64,000 bases of DNA. Origin: SFTJ01 sp051871515. Its GTDB lineage: Bacteria > Bacteroidota > Bacteroidia > Bacteroidales > Muribaculaceae. Position numbers and translations under genes: made by a program. Below, in pieces: positions 1 to 8,323 of this stretch (its first letter is position 1; the number at the start of each line of letters is the position of its first letter). The stretch covers positions 41,209 through 105,208 of the forward strand of contig JBJECY010000081.1 of NCBI GenBank assembly GCA_051871515.1. The letters are read 5' to 3'. Under the pieces are notes generated by a model. That model ran no database searches and had not been told where the DNA came from. It worked only from the letters and a program-made list of their open reading frames with translations.

Positions 1-611
1 GTGAAATTGCTGTTGGTGGCTTCAGCCAGCTGCTCAACTTCAATGTGCAATGTGCTTGCCATTGATGCGGCAATAGATTCAATATTTAGCAACGATTCAT
101 CGGTTTCAACAAGCATAAGGCTCAAAGGCGTTATTTCTGCCGAGAGGGCGTTGAATTTCTCTCCGTAGGACAAATATATACCTTCTTCAACAAAATTGTT
201 AACAACCGATGGTTTGCCGCGAAAACCGTGCATTATCCAAGGTTGAGTGGGGCGTATGTTTTTGTGCATTGCCATCACTTCTTGCCAACCTCTCACACAA
301 TGCACCAAAAGCGGTTTGTGAAGCTGTTCAGAGAGAATTATGTGTTTTTCAAAATATTGCATCTGCACTTCAATGGGAGTGCAGATAAGATGGTCAATGC
401 CACATTCGCCAATAGCCACCACCTGGCTGTTGCTCTTTATAAAGCTCTCAAGGCGCTCAAATAAATGCTCAGGCGAGTTTTCTATATCCCAAGGGTGAAT
501 ACCTGCCGAATACAGCCCCGGCGAGCTTAGAGGGGCTGTGAAATGCCTTACGTTGACAATGGCTGTGCCTGTGCTGTTGGCTTTATGGGTATGACAATCG
601 TATATGAGCAT
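1..611 (-). CDS. TatD-family metal-dependent hydrolase (3' end cut by window)
   Basis: The reverse strand reads MLIYDCHTHKANS at its start, with the HxH metal-binding motif that opens TatD proteins, followed by IGECGID, LLVHCVRGWQEV, IIHGFRGK and LMLVETDES, all in the order expected for TatD-family TIM-barrel deoxyribonucleases. The frame stays open to base 1, so the C-terminus lies outside the window. The start at 611 puts HTH at residues 7-9, as in family members; an in-frame ATG at 650 would overlap the end of yidD and is the alternative. The gene follows yidD closely and is probably co-transcribed with rnpA and yidD, a common Bacteroidales order. The exact substrate cannot be read from sequence. 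Confidence 0.88.
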   Translation of the reverse strand, partial: MLIYDCHTHKANSTGTAIVNVRHFTAPLSSPGLYSAGIHPWDIENSPEHLFERLESFIKSNSQVVAIGECGIDHLICTPIEVQMQYFEKHIILSEQLHKPLLVHCVRGWQEVMAMHKNIRPTQPWIMHGFRGKPSVVNNFVEEGIYLSYGEKFNALSAEITPLSLMLVETDESLLNIESIAASMASTLHIEVEQLAEATNSNF

Positions 612-633
612 TATTGTGTGATTATTAACAAGG

Positions 634-852
634 TTAAGGAACTGGGTCATATCCGCTGCCGCCCCAAGGATTGCAGCGCAATATGCGCTTTATGGCAAGC
701 CATGTGCCTTTTATTGGGCCATGCTTGGTGATGGCTTCTATGGCATATTGGCTACATGTTGGGGTGAAGCGGCAACAAGGCGGAAATAGTGGCGATATGC
801 ATGCCCTATAAAACTTCACCGGCAATATCAACAGTTGTGAAAAGATGTTCAT
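634..852 (-). CDS. yidD: Membrane protein insertion efficiency factor YidD
   Basis: This 72-residue protein has the full YidD core: an N-terminal amphipathic segment (LLILPVKFYRACISPLF), the three-cysteine signature CRFTPTCSQYAIEAI, and the C-terminal CNPWGGSGYDPVP. The length is normal for the family. YidD is a small inner-face membrane protein that helps the YidC insertase, and its gene usually follows rnpA, as it does here with a gap of about 120 bases. The start is supported by the alignment of the first hydrophobic segment. Function is by family, with no sign of damage. Confidence 0.95.
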   Translation of the reverse strand: MNIFSQLLILPVKFYRACISPLFPPCCRFTPTCSQYAIEAITKHGPIKGTWLAIKRILRCNPWGGSGYDPVP

Positions 853-972
853 AACTCGGTTTATAACTATGCTTGTTGGGATTGTTGAAAATTATATGAA
901 AATGTTGATAATTAGATAGTTAAACCTATTGAAAAACGGTGTTAATTAATTATTAACAAGCCTGTTGATAAC

Positions 973-1383
973 TCACTCGCAAGCTATGTTATTATCAGAG
1001 TTTTTCACAACATCGGCAAGGGTTGTGAGTGCTATTTTCATGTGCTCGTCAATCACATGTGATGGGGTGATTGAGTCGCCAATCATGAGCATGGATATAT
1101 TAACCGATTTTCCGGTTTCTTTAAGAACAGGAAAAAGCAGATTACGGTTCAGGCGATAAGCTTCGCGAATACGACGGCGCATGAGCACACGTTGAACGGC
1201 ATGCTTAAAGCGGCGTTTTGGCACCGATATGAAGAATTTAGCCGGTGTGCCGTTGTCATCGCTAATGGTGTAGATGAGCCGCAGCGGATAAGACTTTATT
1301 GAATTGTTTTTAAGGGCAAACATTTGGTCAATAAGCTTGCGGCTGCATAGTTTCTCGTATTTATATAGTCGGTTTCCTTTCAT
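973..1383 (-). CDS. rnpA: Ribonuclease P protein component
   Basis: The protein contains the RnpA core: KYEKLCSRKLIDQMF near the N-terminus, then FFISVPKRRFKHAVQRVLMRRRIREAYR, the basic RNR-like helix that binds the P RNA and precursor tRNA 5' leader. With the start at 1383 (MKGNRLYKYEK) it is 136 residues, normal for Bacteroidetes. The open frame continues upstream into hemD, but that extension would cross a strong terminator hairpin at 1415-1460, so I reject the longer start. The gene leads the rnpA-yidD-tatD run and helps mature the 5' ends of tRNAs. Confidence 0.93.
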   Translation of the reverse strand: MKGNRLYKYEKLCSRKLIDQMFALKNNSIKSYPLRLIYTISDDNGTPAKFFISVPKRRFKHAVQRVLMRRRIREAYRLNRNLLFPVLKETGKSVNISMLMIGDSITPSHVIDEHMKIALTTLADVVKNSDNNIACE

Positions 1384-1414
1384 CGATTGTTGATAATTTG
1401 AGGGCTGCAAGATA

Positions 1415-1460
1415 TAAAAAAATGGGGACATCTTTATTATTGATGTCCCTATTTTTTTTG
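1415..1460. terminator. Bidirectional rho-independent terminator between hemD and rnpA
   Basis: A perfect 8-bp stem, GGGACATC (1425-1432) with GATGTCCC (1442-1449), is flanked by an A-run on the left and eight T residues on the right. It can therefore stop transcription from either side. On the minus strand it lies just after the hemD stop and just before the rnpA start, so rnpA probably has its own promoter. Confidence 0.8.
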
Positions 1461-1513
1461 AAATAATAATTTTTATTTTTTTTAAAAGCCGCAAAAAAGC
1501 GGGCTGTTTGGCT

Positions 1514-2260
1514 TCATTCAACGTGGTTTTCTTTCTTGATGATATTTTCAAGAGCGCCAGTGATTGACGGACAGTCGGGGGTTGGCTCAAAGTCAGCTCT
1601 CAGTCCGGCTTCCTCAATGGCTTTCTTTGTTGATGTGCCCATGCATCCAATTTTTATGTTGCCCTGCTTGAAGTCAGGGAAATTTTTAATAAGCGAAAGT
1701 ATTCCGGCCGGTGTGAAGAAGATGAGCACATCGTAGTCAAATGGTTCGTTTTCTTCAAAATCGTTGCTCACGGTGCGATACATAATGGCACTTGTAACCT
1801 TGATGTCAAGGTTTTCAAGAACGGCTTCTTTGAGGCTGTGAACATCTGAAACAGGCAGTAGGAAGATTTCTTTCTTATGCTTTTCAATTATTGGAATGAG
1901 ATCTTCAACCTTGTTACTCTCAGTATGGAATATTTTGCGTTTGCGATATACAATGTATTTTTGTAAATAGTTGGCAACGGTGCTACTAACGCAGAAATAC
2001 TTCATAGTGTCGGGTATTTCAAGGCGCATCTCTTCTGCCAAGCGGAAGAAATGATCAATTGAAGTCTTTGCAGTAAAAATGATTGCCGTGTGGTCAAGTA
2101 TAGATATTTTTTGTTGACGGAACTCTCGCGACGTCAAGCCTTCTACCTTGATGAAAGGACGGAACACAATATCTACTCCGTACTTGTTAGCAATGTCGAA
2201 ATATGGCGACTTCTCAGAAGTTGGTTTTGGTTGTGAAACTAAAATTTTCTTTATTCCCAC
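1514..2260 (-). CDS. hemD: Uroporphyrinogen-III synthase
   Basis: This 248-residue protein matches the two-lobed HemD fold in length and pattern: KKILVSQPKPTSEKSPYFDIANKYG at the N-terminus, IIFTAKTSIDHFF, YFCVSSTVANYLQKY, and the C-terminal lobe with DVLIFFTPAGILSLIKNFP, KIGCMGTSTKKAIEEAG and PDCPSITGALENII. HemD closes hydroxymethylbilane into uroporphyrinogen III in tetrapyrrole synthesis. HemD sequences are poorly conserved, so the call rests on these motifs and on the neighbours: DUF4271 just upstream and rnpA downstream, a conserved Bacteroidales order. The gene starts 12 bases after the DUF4271 stop, so the two are probably one transcript. Confidence 0.88.
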   Translation of the reverse strand: MGIKKILVSQPKPTSEKSPYFDIANKYGVDIVFRPFIKVEGLTSREFRQQKISILDHTAIIFTAKTSIDHFFRLAEEMRLEIPDTMKYFCVSSTVANYLQKYIVYRKRKIFHTESNKVEDLIPIIEKHKKEIFLLPVSDVHSLKEAVLENLDIKVTSAIMYRTVSNDFEENEPFDYDVLIFFTPAGILSLIKNFPDFKQGNIKIGCMGTSTKKAIEEAGLRADFEPTPDCPSITGALENIIKKENHVE

Positions 2261-2272
2261 AATTAAATAAAA

Positions 2273-3145
2273 TTAAAAGATAGAATACAAATACATAATG
2301 CCAGAATATATGGCCAGTAGTGGTATAATTTCACCGCTGCAAAGGTACAAAATAAAATAGAATATTGAGGTATAATTGACGAAAAAAATGCGGTATCCTT
2401 TAATAATAAATAACAAACGACAGGCTGCATATAATATACAAAACATCACTATAAACACATTTTGATAGAGCGGATACACCAGCATAAATATAACCAGAGG
2501 GATGAGAAATAGTCCAAGCAGGGCTTGCGAAGCGTTTAATCCTTTTATTAAAAGCCCTGTGTTGATTTTGTTGGTGAAGGTGTAGCCAAGTATCAAATAG
2601 GCAAATAGTTGCAGCAGATAAAATAGTAAAGAGATGCCCAGCAGTGTTGCCACATAGAAGAATATGTTGTGCTGCGACACTAATTGTGAAAAGTGTGCCC
2701 ACAGTGAGCAGTGTATGAGTATCGACTCCATAATGCAGGTGTTGGCTATGAGTGCCATGAGAGTGAACATCTCATTAACAGTGCTGTGGTCGTCAAAAAG
2801 GTTATCGCGCTTTTTTAGCGAGAACAGGTTTTTGCTGAAATTAGCAAAGTATTTAAATCCGTAGCGAAAACAAATGGTTACCATAAACATCGACATCAAG
2901 AAAAGTGCCATTGTTCCGGTATCGTGCAGCGGGCTGGGTATGTAGTTTTGGCTTTGCTGACCTTGCGGTATTAAGAGCAGGCTGCTTTGCTCAATGGGGG
3001 CAGTGACGCTGTCGTAGCAATTATCATTGCCAAAGCCGTGTACATACTTTGGCGAATAGTATTTAGGCTGCAAGCTATCGGCAGCCGCTGTTGATGCGGT
3101 GTCGATACTGCTGGTTGCTATGTTGTTGTTTGCCGCTGTAATCAT
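2273..3145 (-). CDS. DUF4271 membrane protein
   Basis: This 290-residue protein begins with a hydrophilic stretch of about 80 residues, rich in Ser, Thr, Gln and Asn, then has about six to seven hydrophobic segments (for example ALFLMSMFMVTICFRYGF, IFFYVATLLGISLLFYLL, LLGLFLIPLVIFMLVYPL and YFILYLCSGEIIPLLAIY). It fits the DUF4271 family of Bacteroidetes, whose function is unknown and whose gene often precedes hemD. The C-terminal SGEIIPLLAIYSGIMYLY is typical of the family. Inner-membrane location is inferred. The start is not firmly fixed because no ribosome binding site is visible. Confidence 0.85.
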   Translation of the reverse strand: MITAANNNIATSSIDTASTAAADSLQPKYYSPKYVHGFGNDNCYDSVTAPIEQSSLLLIPQGQQSQNYIPSPLHDTGTMALFLMSMFMVTICFRYGFKYFANFSKNLFSLKKRDNLFDDHSTVNEMFTLMALIANTCIMESILIHCSLWAHFSQLVSQHNIFFYVATLLGISLLFYLLQLFAYLILGYTFTNKINTGLLIKGLNASQALLGLFLIPLVIFMLVYPLYQNVFIVMFCILYAACRLLFIIKGYRIFFVNYTSIFYFILYLCSGEIIPLLAIYSGIMYLYSIF

Positions 3146-3155
3146 TTATTTTGCT

Positions 3156-3743
3156 TTATATTTTGCTTTCAACCTTGTGTTGAGTATTGGGGTTGTAATT
3201 GCGCAGAAACTCAGTAACCTCGTGGGGTTCACAAGCCACGTGCCACAACATGCTGTGAGATGGTTTCATGAATTGCTCGCTGATGCAGTGTTGCAGTTGC
3301 ATTATCAGGTGGTCAAAGAAGTGCTTCACGTTGTAGATGATTATTGGTTTGTCATACAGCCCCAATTGTTTCCAAGTGATTATTTCAGTGAGTTCTTCAA
3401 GCGTTCCGCATCCGCCGGGCAAGGCAATAGCACATTCGCTTTTCTCAGCCATTAGCTGTTTGCGCTGGTGCATATCGGGGGTGGCAATTATTTGGCTCAG
3501 GCGGCTGTAATGCCATCCGTTATCAACCATAAACTGCGGTATGATGCCCACGGCGCGTTGTCCGGCATCAAGAAAACCGTCGCTTGCAGCGCGCATCACG
3601 CCGGTGCTGCCGGCTCCGTTGATGCAGTTCCAGCCGTCGGCAGCAAGCGCAGCTGCCAGGTTGTAGGCTGCTTGCTTATACACATCGGCTATTTGTCCGC
3701 TCGATGCTCCGTAGATGCATATATAGCGATTGTTGCTTTCCAA
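3156..3743 (-). CDS. LOG-family (TIGR00730) nucleotide 5'-monophosphate phosphoribohydrolase-like protein
   Basis: The 195-residue Rossmann-fold protein has the diagnostic PGGCGTLEE motif at residues 109-117, preceded by NGAGSTGVMRAASDG and followed by ITWKQLGLYDKPIIIYN. This is the LOG (lonely guy) family, whose members release a base from nucleoside monophosphates; plant and some bacterial members activate cytokinins. The physiological substrate in Bacteroidales is not known. It starts below the secG terminator and reads into DUF4271 with a 10-base gap, so it may head a LOG-DUF4271-hemD transcript. Confidence 0.9.
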   Translation of the reverse strand: MESNNRYICIYGASSGQIADVYKQAAYNLAAALAADGWNCINGAGSTGVMRAASDGFLDAGQRAVGIIPQFMVDNGWHYSRLSQIIATPDMHQRKQLMAEKSECAIALPGGCGTLEELTEIITWKQLGLYDKPIIIYNVKHFFDHLIMQLQHCISEQFMKPSHSMLWHVACEPHEVTEFLRNYNPNTQHKVESKI

Positions 3744-3762
3744 AGTAGTGTGTGTGGTTTAT

Positions 3763-3813
3763 GAAAAAAAACGGTAACAACACTCTTTCTGTGTGAGAAG
3801 TGTGTGTTACCGT
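3763..3813 (-). terminator. Rho-independent terminator after secG
   Basis: On the minus strand ACGGTAACACACACT (from 3813) pairs with AGTGTTGTTACCGT (to 3771), with one bulge, and is followed by eight T residues. It lies 47 bases after the secG stop and separates the secG unit from the LOG gene. Confidence 0.85.
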
Positions 3814-3860
3814 TATGGGGTTTGTTATTGTTTTGGTGCTATTGTTGCAGTGCTATTTTT

Positions 3861-4217
3861 TTACTTAGCTTCACCTTCTGCAGGAGCTGCCGGCTGTTGT
3901 GTAGCAGGCATTTGTGCATTGTCGTTGGTGGTTTGGAAAGGAGTAGCTTGAGTTTCCTTAGCCTGTGTTTGCACCACTTGTGCTTGCTTGGTTGTTTCAG
4001 TTGGAATCTTGGCTGAGATGATGCTCAGCAGGCAGATGAAAATAGCAAGTCCCCAGGTGGCTTTCTCAATGAAATCGGTGGTTTTGCGCACACCCATCAT
4101 TTGGTTGCCGCTTGAAAAACCTGATGCCAAACCGCCGCCTTTTGACTTTTGAATAAGCACTACACCAATCAACAGTATTGATGCAATAATTATAAGAATA
4201 ATTAGAAATCCGTACAT
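3861..4217 (-). CDS. secG: Preprotein translocase subunit SecG
   Basis: SecG topology is clear: an N-terminal membrane helix (GFLIILIIIASILLIGVVLIQ), the conserved cytoplasmic loop KSKGGGLASGFSSGNQMMGVRKTTDFIEKATW, then a second helix (GLAIFICLLSIISA). The remaining 48 residues form a Gln-, Ala- and Thr-rich tail, a common low-complexity extension in Bacteroidetes SecG. SecG joins SecYE and stimulates SecA-driven export. The gene ends a run lptE - TPR-like protein - secG and is followed by a strong terminator. Confidence 0.95.
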   Translation of the reverse strand: MYGFLIILIIIASILLIGVVLIQKSKGGGLASGFSSGNQMMGVRKTTDFIEKATWGLAIFICLLSIISAKIPTETTKQAQVVQTQAKETQATPFQTTNDNAQMPATQQPAAPAEGEAK

Positions 4218-4220
4218 AAT

Positions 4221-4991
4221 TTATTTGTTGTTTTTAATTTGTTCGTTTAATATCAATTTTTTAAGAAATCTTATTTGGTCTGCAAAGTAAATACTTTTTT
4301 CTGGAAATTTCAAACTTATGTTGGTTATAATTTCCAAAGCCTTTGAATATTTGTGCTGTTTTATGTAAATTTTAGCCAAACTTTCGCTAAACATTGAGGA
4401 ATCAACCTCTTCGGCGGCATCAATGTTATCGTTGTGCACTTGGCTCACTTCTGAGTTTTCTTCTTGCTCTTGCTTGATGATTTGCGATGGGAAGTGTCCT
4501 TCTTGTTGTTTTGATTTGGCTATGAAATCGTTGATAAGTTGCTCGTTTTTAGTGGTTGCTTCGCCTGATTGTGGCATGCTTTGCTGTTCTTGTGCGGCAA
4601 GTATGTCGGCATAGTCGGGCATCGGGTTAAAGATGAGCGCGTTGAGCACTTCAATCTCTTTCTCGTTGGTAGAGCCAAAAGTATTGAGGAATGTGTCGAT
4701 GGCATTTTCGGTGCTTGGGCGCGGTGTTGTAAGTTCAGGCGGATAGAATTGAGCAAATTTTTTTGCGCTCTCGCCAAGCACGCAATAAAGGCTTTTGCGG
4801 TTGGGCGAGGAGATGGCAAGGCGGCTCATAAGGGCGTGCTGTTGCTCATCGCCTCGGTTGCCTTGTTGCTTTAGGTAAAGCAAAATGGGCAGGGTGAAAT
4901 AGGGGTATTGCTCCATTGCTTGCGTGCACCATTCTGTTGATGAGCTTATTTCGCCTTGCAGCATTTGCCTTATTGTGGTGGTGATGTCCAT
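4221..4991 (-). CDS. Conserved Bacteroidales protein with a C-terminal TPR-like segment
   Basis: This 256-residue protein has no signal peptide. Its N-terminal third (MLQGEISSSTEWCTQAMEQYPYFTLPILLYLKQQG) and C-terminus (MFSESLAKIYIKQHKYSKALEIITNISLKFPEKSIYFADQIRFLKKLI) look like helical tetratricopeptide-type pairs, joined by a Gln/Glu-rich linker. It ends 3 bases before the secG start and so is almost certainly co-transcribed with it. Proteins like this are found between lptE and secG in Bacteroides genomes, as far as I recall. Function is unknown; a scaffold or chaperone role in envelope biogenesis is only a guess from context. Confidence 0.78.
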   Translation of the reverse strand: MDITTTIRQMLQGEISSSTEWCTQAMEQYPYFTLPILLYLKQQGNRGDEQQHALMSRLAISSPNRKSLYCVLGESAKKFAQFYPPELTTPRPSTENAIDTFLNTFGSTNEKEIEVLNALIFNPMPDYADILAAQEQQSMPQSGEATTKNEQLINDFIAKSKQQEGHFPSQIIKQEQEENSEVSQVHNDNIDAAEEVDSSMFSESLAKIYIKQHKYSKALEIITNISLKFPEKSIYFADQIRFLKKLILNEQIKNNK

Positions 4992-5067
4992 TTGTTGTGG
5001 CGCGTGGGTTTATGTTATTATTATTGAATAATTTTCCAAAAATTTTTTGAGTTAGTGGAGTGATGTG

Positions 5068-5577
5068 TCACCAGTTGCCAAATGTCTGGTTGAAGATGAG
5101 GTCGGCAAGTTCTTTGCTTATTTCTTCACACAATTGGTCTTGCACATCGGTTAGCATCTCGCTGCTGTCAAAGTCGCGATACGACGAGAAAGTTTGGTCG
5201 CTTTCTTTGTCAGGGTTCACATTATCTATATACTTCACTCTCACAGTGATGGTGAGGCGTGTTCTTGATGCATAGGCGTTGTCGTTAACAGCCTGTGGCG
5301 AGAGTGTGTAGCCTGTGATTTCGCCTTCAAGCCGCAAGTCGGTGTTTGGCGAGTCTTGCATTTTTAGGCGCGTTTGACGTGTAACCATGTCGGTGACGGT
5401 GTTTTCAAACAGTTGCTGCAATGGAGGATAAACCAGAGCGGCGCGTATGGGAAATTCACCTATCGATACGGTTTTATATTTAGTGTAGTCAATCGATGAG
5501 CCGTTGAATTTGAAAGATGGAATGCAGGCTTGCAAAGCTATCAACAGTGGCACTATGAGTAATAATCGCTTCAGCAT
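5068..5577 (-). CDS. lptE: LptE-family LPS-assembly lipoprotein
   Basis: The protein opens with a lipoprotein signal peptide whose lipobox is LQAC (Cys18), then reads IPSFKFNGSSIDYTKYKTVSIGEFP and LFENTVTDMVTRQTRLKMQDSPNTDLRLEGEITGY, the pattern of Bacteroidetes LptE-like proteins, and ends within the usual length of about 170 residues. LptE plugs the LptD barrel that places lipopolysaccharide on the outer leaflet. Neighbours support it: sigma-54 regulator, lptE, TPR-like protein and secG form a conserved Bacteroidales block. The start is set by the signal peptide. Confidence 0.9.
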   Translation of the reverse strand: MLKRLLLIVPLLIALQACIPSFKFNGSSIDYTKYKTVSIGEFPIRAALVYPPLQQLFENTVTDMVTRQTRLKMQDSPNTDLRLEGEITGYTLSPQAVNDNAYASRTRLTITVRVKYIDNVNPDKESDQTFSSYRDFDSSEMLTDVQDQLCEEISKELADLIFNQTFGNW

Positions 5578-5645
5578 AAATATATATAATGTGGTAATCC
5601 TATTAGAATTTTTATTTAATTTTTTTGAGAGTGGTGAGAGAGATG

Positions 5646-6995
5646 TTATTTATACTTATCGCCGAGGTTATATTCCTCAATTTTGCGGTAAAGCGTGCGC
5701 TCGCTTATTTTCAGCTGTTCGGCGGTGATTTTGCGTCGGCCTTTGTTGCGCGTCAGCGCTTGTTCAATGGCTTCTTTCTCAATTTCTTCAAGCGATTTAT
5801 ATTCGTAGTTGGTATCGCTCAATTCCTCCAAATTGTCTTTGGGAATGTCCTCAATATACTCTGATTTATGTTTTGAAGTGTAAGTCTTTTTAGGAGCATT
5901 CATGATTGAAGGATTAAGAGCAATTGGAGCTGGGTTGTGTTCCAAAGCCGTGGGTTGAAAACTATCTAACTCCACGCTTTTGCTCAAAGTCGGCATTGTG
6001 ATGCTATGGTTAAGTTCTCGGCTTGAGGCTACTGGCGTAGGGTCGATGTTTGCCACCGGGGCGGCTTTGGTTTCAAGTGTTTTTATTTTTTCCTTCATGT
6101 TTTCAAGCTCGTTGAAGAGTTTTGAAATCATGTTGAGCAACATGGTGTTCATTGTGTCGTTGCTGCTGTTGACGGTGGCAACGCTTGTGGTGAGCACTGT
6201 GTCGGTAGGAATGTATGTCTTGATGATGTCGGCCGATATTTCTTTGCCGGCTTCATAAACGCAAATGCGCTCAATGAGGCTCTTTAGCTGGCGCACGTTG
6301 CCCGGCCATGAATACATGGTGAGCGCATTGAGTGCGTCTTCGCTAAATTTCACAGGCACGGTTTTGTTTTTCTCGGCAAAATCGTGGGCAAACACTCTCA
6401 CAATCATGCGAATGTCGTCGGTGCGGTCGCGCAACGCGGGTATATCAATTTGTATGGTTGAGAGGCGGTAATAAAGGTCTTCGCGGAATTTGCCTTCTTT
6501 CACTGCTTTGAGCAGGTCTTTGTTGGTGGCAGCCACCACGCGCACGTCGGTTTTCTGCACCACGTCAGAACCCACTTTTATGTATTCTCCGTTTTGCAGC
6601 ACGCGCAGCAGTCTTGCTTGTGTGGCAAGGGGCATCTCAGCCACCTCGTCGAGGAAGATGGTGCCGCCGTTGGTTTCCTCAAAATAGCCGCGGCGGTCTT
6701 TGTCGGCTCCGGTGAAGGCGCCTTTAACATGTCCAAATAGTTCACTTTCGATGGTGCCTTCAGGAATGGCGCCGCAGTTAACCACGGTGTAGCGTTTGTT
6801 CTTGCGGCGGCTGTAGCGGTGTATGATTTGCGGAAAAAATTCCTTACCTGAACCGCTCTCGCCAATTATGAGCACCGAGAGGTCGAATGGTGCCACTTTT
6901 AGGGCTCGTTCAATGGCAATGTTGAGTGCAGTGGAGTTGCCAACAATTGAAAATTGCTGCTTCACTGAGAGTATGTTGGTGTTATCGGTTGCCAT
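5646..6995 (-). CDS. Sigma-54-dependent transcriptional activator without receiver domain
   Basis: The 449-residue protein is an NtrC-type AAA+ activator. Walker A is GESGSGKE (residues 45-52), the sigma-54-contacting loop GAFTGA is intact at 92-97, Walker B reads GGTIFLDEVAEM, and the arginine-finger region FREDLYYRL is present. The C-terminus has a Fis-type helix-turn-helix (EAIEQALTRNKGRRKITAEQLKISERTLYRKIEEY). There is no N-terminal response-receiver or GAF domain, so the input signal is unclear. A linker of about 130 residues, with a short coiled coil (NELENMKEKIKTLETK), joins AAA+ and HTH. It sits upstream of lptE, and regulation of envelope genes is plausible but unproven. Confidence 0.93.
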   Translation of the reverse strand: MATDNTNILSVKQQFSIVGNSTALNIAIERALKVAPFDLSVLIIGESGSGKEFFPQIIHRYSRRKNKRYTVVNCGAIPEGTIESELFGHVKGAFTGADKDRRGYFEETNGGTIFLDEVAEMPLATQARLLRVLQNGEYIKVGSDVVQKTDVRVVAATNKDLLKAVKEGKFREDLYYRLSTIQIDIPALRDRTDDIRMIVRVFAHDFAEKNKTVPVKFSEDALNALTMYSWPGNVRQLKSLIERICVYEAGKEISADIIKTYIPTDTVLTTSVATVNSSNDTMNTMLLNMISKLFNELENMKEKIKTLETKAAPVANIDPTPVASSRELNHSITMPTLSKSVELDSFQPTALEHNPAPIALNPSIMNAPKKTYTSKHKSEYIEDIPKDNLEELSDTNYEYKSLEEIEKEAIEQALTRNKGRRKITAEQLKISERTLYRKIEEYNLGDKYK

Positions 6996-7070
6996 GTTAT
7001 TTATATTTTTATTGTGGTTGTTTATAAATAGAAGTTGATTTATCAGTGTATTCGCTTTTTTTGAAAGCGC

Positions 7071-7925
7071 TTACTTCAGCTTGCGCATTTCAAAGGTCTT
7101 TGCCTTGAGAAATTCGCCCAATTGGTCAAGGTCGTCGTATTTTTCAATTTCTTCAAAGGGTATGGGGTCTCCAACCGAGATGTGCAAGGTGGCATTTTTT
7201 TTGCGGAATACCTCGGCAGGCAGGCGCAATGTGCGCAATTGCCAGCTCACAACGCCCAGAAAATTAAACCACCAGCTGTTGCGGCTGTGAAAATAGATGG
7301 GCACCACTGGCACGCGCATCTGCTTGATGAGGCGTATGATGGTGGGTTGCCATTTGCGGTCCTCAATGTGCATGTTGCGGCTTATTTTTGACACTGCTCC
7401 GGCTGGGAAAAAGCCCATAGGCTCGCCGCTGCGCACTTGCATCATGGCGGCTTTGATGCCTTGCATCGACACGGCTTTCTTCTTTGGGTCGCTCGATGCC
7501 AAAGCGTCAACGGCTATGAAGTTGGGGCGCATTGCCGAGATGTAGTTGAGCACCATGTTCACCATCACTTTGAATTTAGGGCGGCGCTGTCCCACAATCT
7601 TTATTAGGGCTATGCCGTCGAGTGCTCCAAGTGGGTGGTTCGATACGGTGATGAAGCTGCCTTCGGGCAGATTGTCGAGCACTTGCTCATTGTCGATGCG
7701 CAATTTTATGTTGAGGTCTTTGAGCAATCCTTCAACAAATGGCACTCCTGGAGTGTCGCAGTTGTGGTCATGAATCCAGTTAACTTTGTCAACGGCAAAT
7801 AGTTTAAGCAGAATTTTCACAAGCTTTTCTTTTCCGTCGAAGAAAGGCACCATCTTGCGTATATCGTTATAATCAAGTACCGTGCGTTTTATAGGGGTTT
7901 CTTCCATAATATGCTGTTTTTTCAA
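7071..7925 (-). CDS. PlsC-like lysophospholipid/glycerol acyltransferase
   Basis: The protein carries the acyltransferase motif VSNHPLGALDGIAL at residues 94-107 (variant NHPxGxxD of the PlsC family), then FPAGAVSKISR and VPVVPIYFHSRNSWWFNFLG, the other conserved blocks. It is 284 residues with no signal peptide; an internal Met at residue 7 (base 7907) is an equally good start. Members of this subgroup acylate lysophospholipids or ornithine/glycine lipids, and the exact acceptor cannot be told. It lies upstream of the sigma-54 activator on the same strand with a gap of 75 bases. Confidence 0.87.
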   Translation of the reverse strand: MKKQHIMEETPIKRTVLDYNDIRKMVPFFDGKEKLVKILLKLFAVDKVNWIHDHNCDTPGVPFVEGLLKDLNIKLRIDNEQVLDNLPEGSFITVSNHPLGALDGIALIKIVGQRRPKFKVMVNMVLNYISAMRPNFIAVDALASSDPKKKAVSMQGIKAAMMQVRSGEPMGFFPAGAVSKISRNMHIEDRKWQPTIIRLIKQMRVPVVPIYFHSRNSWWFNFLGVVSWQLRTLRLPAEVFRKKNATLHISVGDPIPFEEIEKYDDLDQLGEFLKAKTFEMRKLK

Positions 7926-8044
7926 AAAAATGCTTTCACTCTATATTTTTTTTATTTGAGTGAATGAGTTTATAAATCAATACAATTTATGTGTTGCTAA
8001 AGTTTTGGCGCACATGATGCTGCCTGTGCAACAGTTATCGCCAA

Positions 8045-8078
8045 CAAAGGTACTAAAAGATTTGCGGAAACTGACAAA
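8045..8078 (-). promoter_or_regulatory. Bacteroides-type promoter for the acyltransferase
   Basis: On the minus strand TTTG (8078-8075), a 22-base spacer and TACCTTTG (8052-8045) fit the -33/-7 pattern TTTG...TAnnTTTG. The predicted start of transcription is about 110 bases before the acyltransferase gene. The rest of the gap 7926-8323 holds only this promoter and the terminator at 8180-8239. Confidence 0.55.
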
Positions 8079-8179
8079 ATTGCAGTTTTTTTGAACAATT
8101 TCAACTAAATTTAAAATAATAGCAAGTTTTTTTTTGAGCAAGTGTGCTTAAAAACAGTGTGTGGTGGATAGGTGTTGAA

Positions 8180-8239
8180 AAAAATCTCAGCCAGCGCATT
8201 GTTTGTTTTGTTGTTACCAAAACAGGTGCGTTGGCTGAG
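8180..8239 (-). terminator. Rho-independent terminator after the NPCBM protein gene
   Basis: On the minus strand CTCAGCCAACGCA (8239-8227) pairs with TGCGCTGGCTGAG (8198-8186) with one mismatch over 13 bp, and is followed by a run of T residues. It lies about 85 bases after the stop of the upstream gene. Confidence 0.85.
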
Positions 8240-8323
8240 GGTAAAATAAGTGATGTGAAAATAATTTTCAGTTAACTAAGGTGTGCAATGCGCACACGCA
8301 CATGGGAGGAAAAACTGTGTTGT

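Noticed and set aside
973..1590. Longer rnpA start giving 205 residues
   Set aside because: The extra N-terminus crosses a terminator and overlaps hemD; the MKGNRLYKYEK start gives the normal family length.
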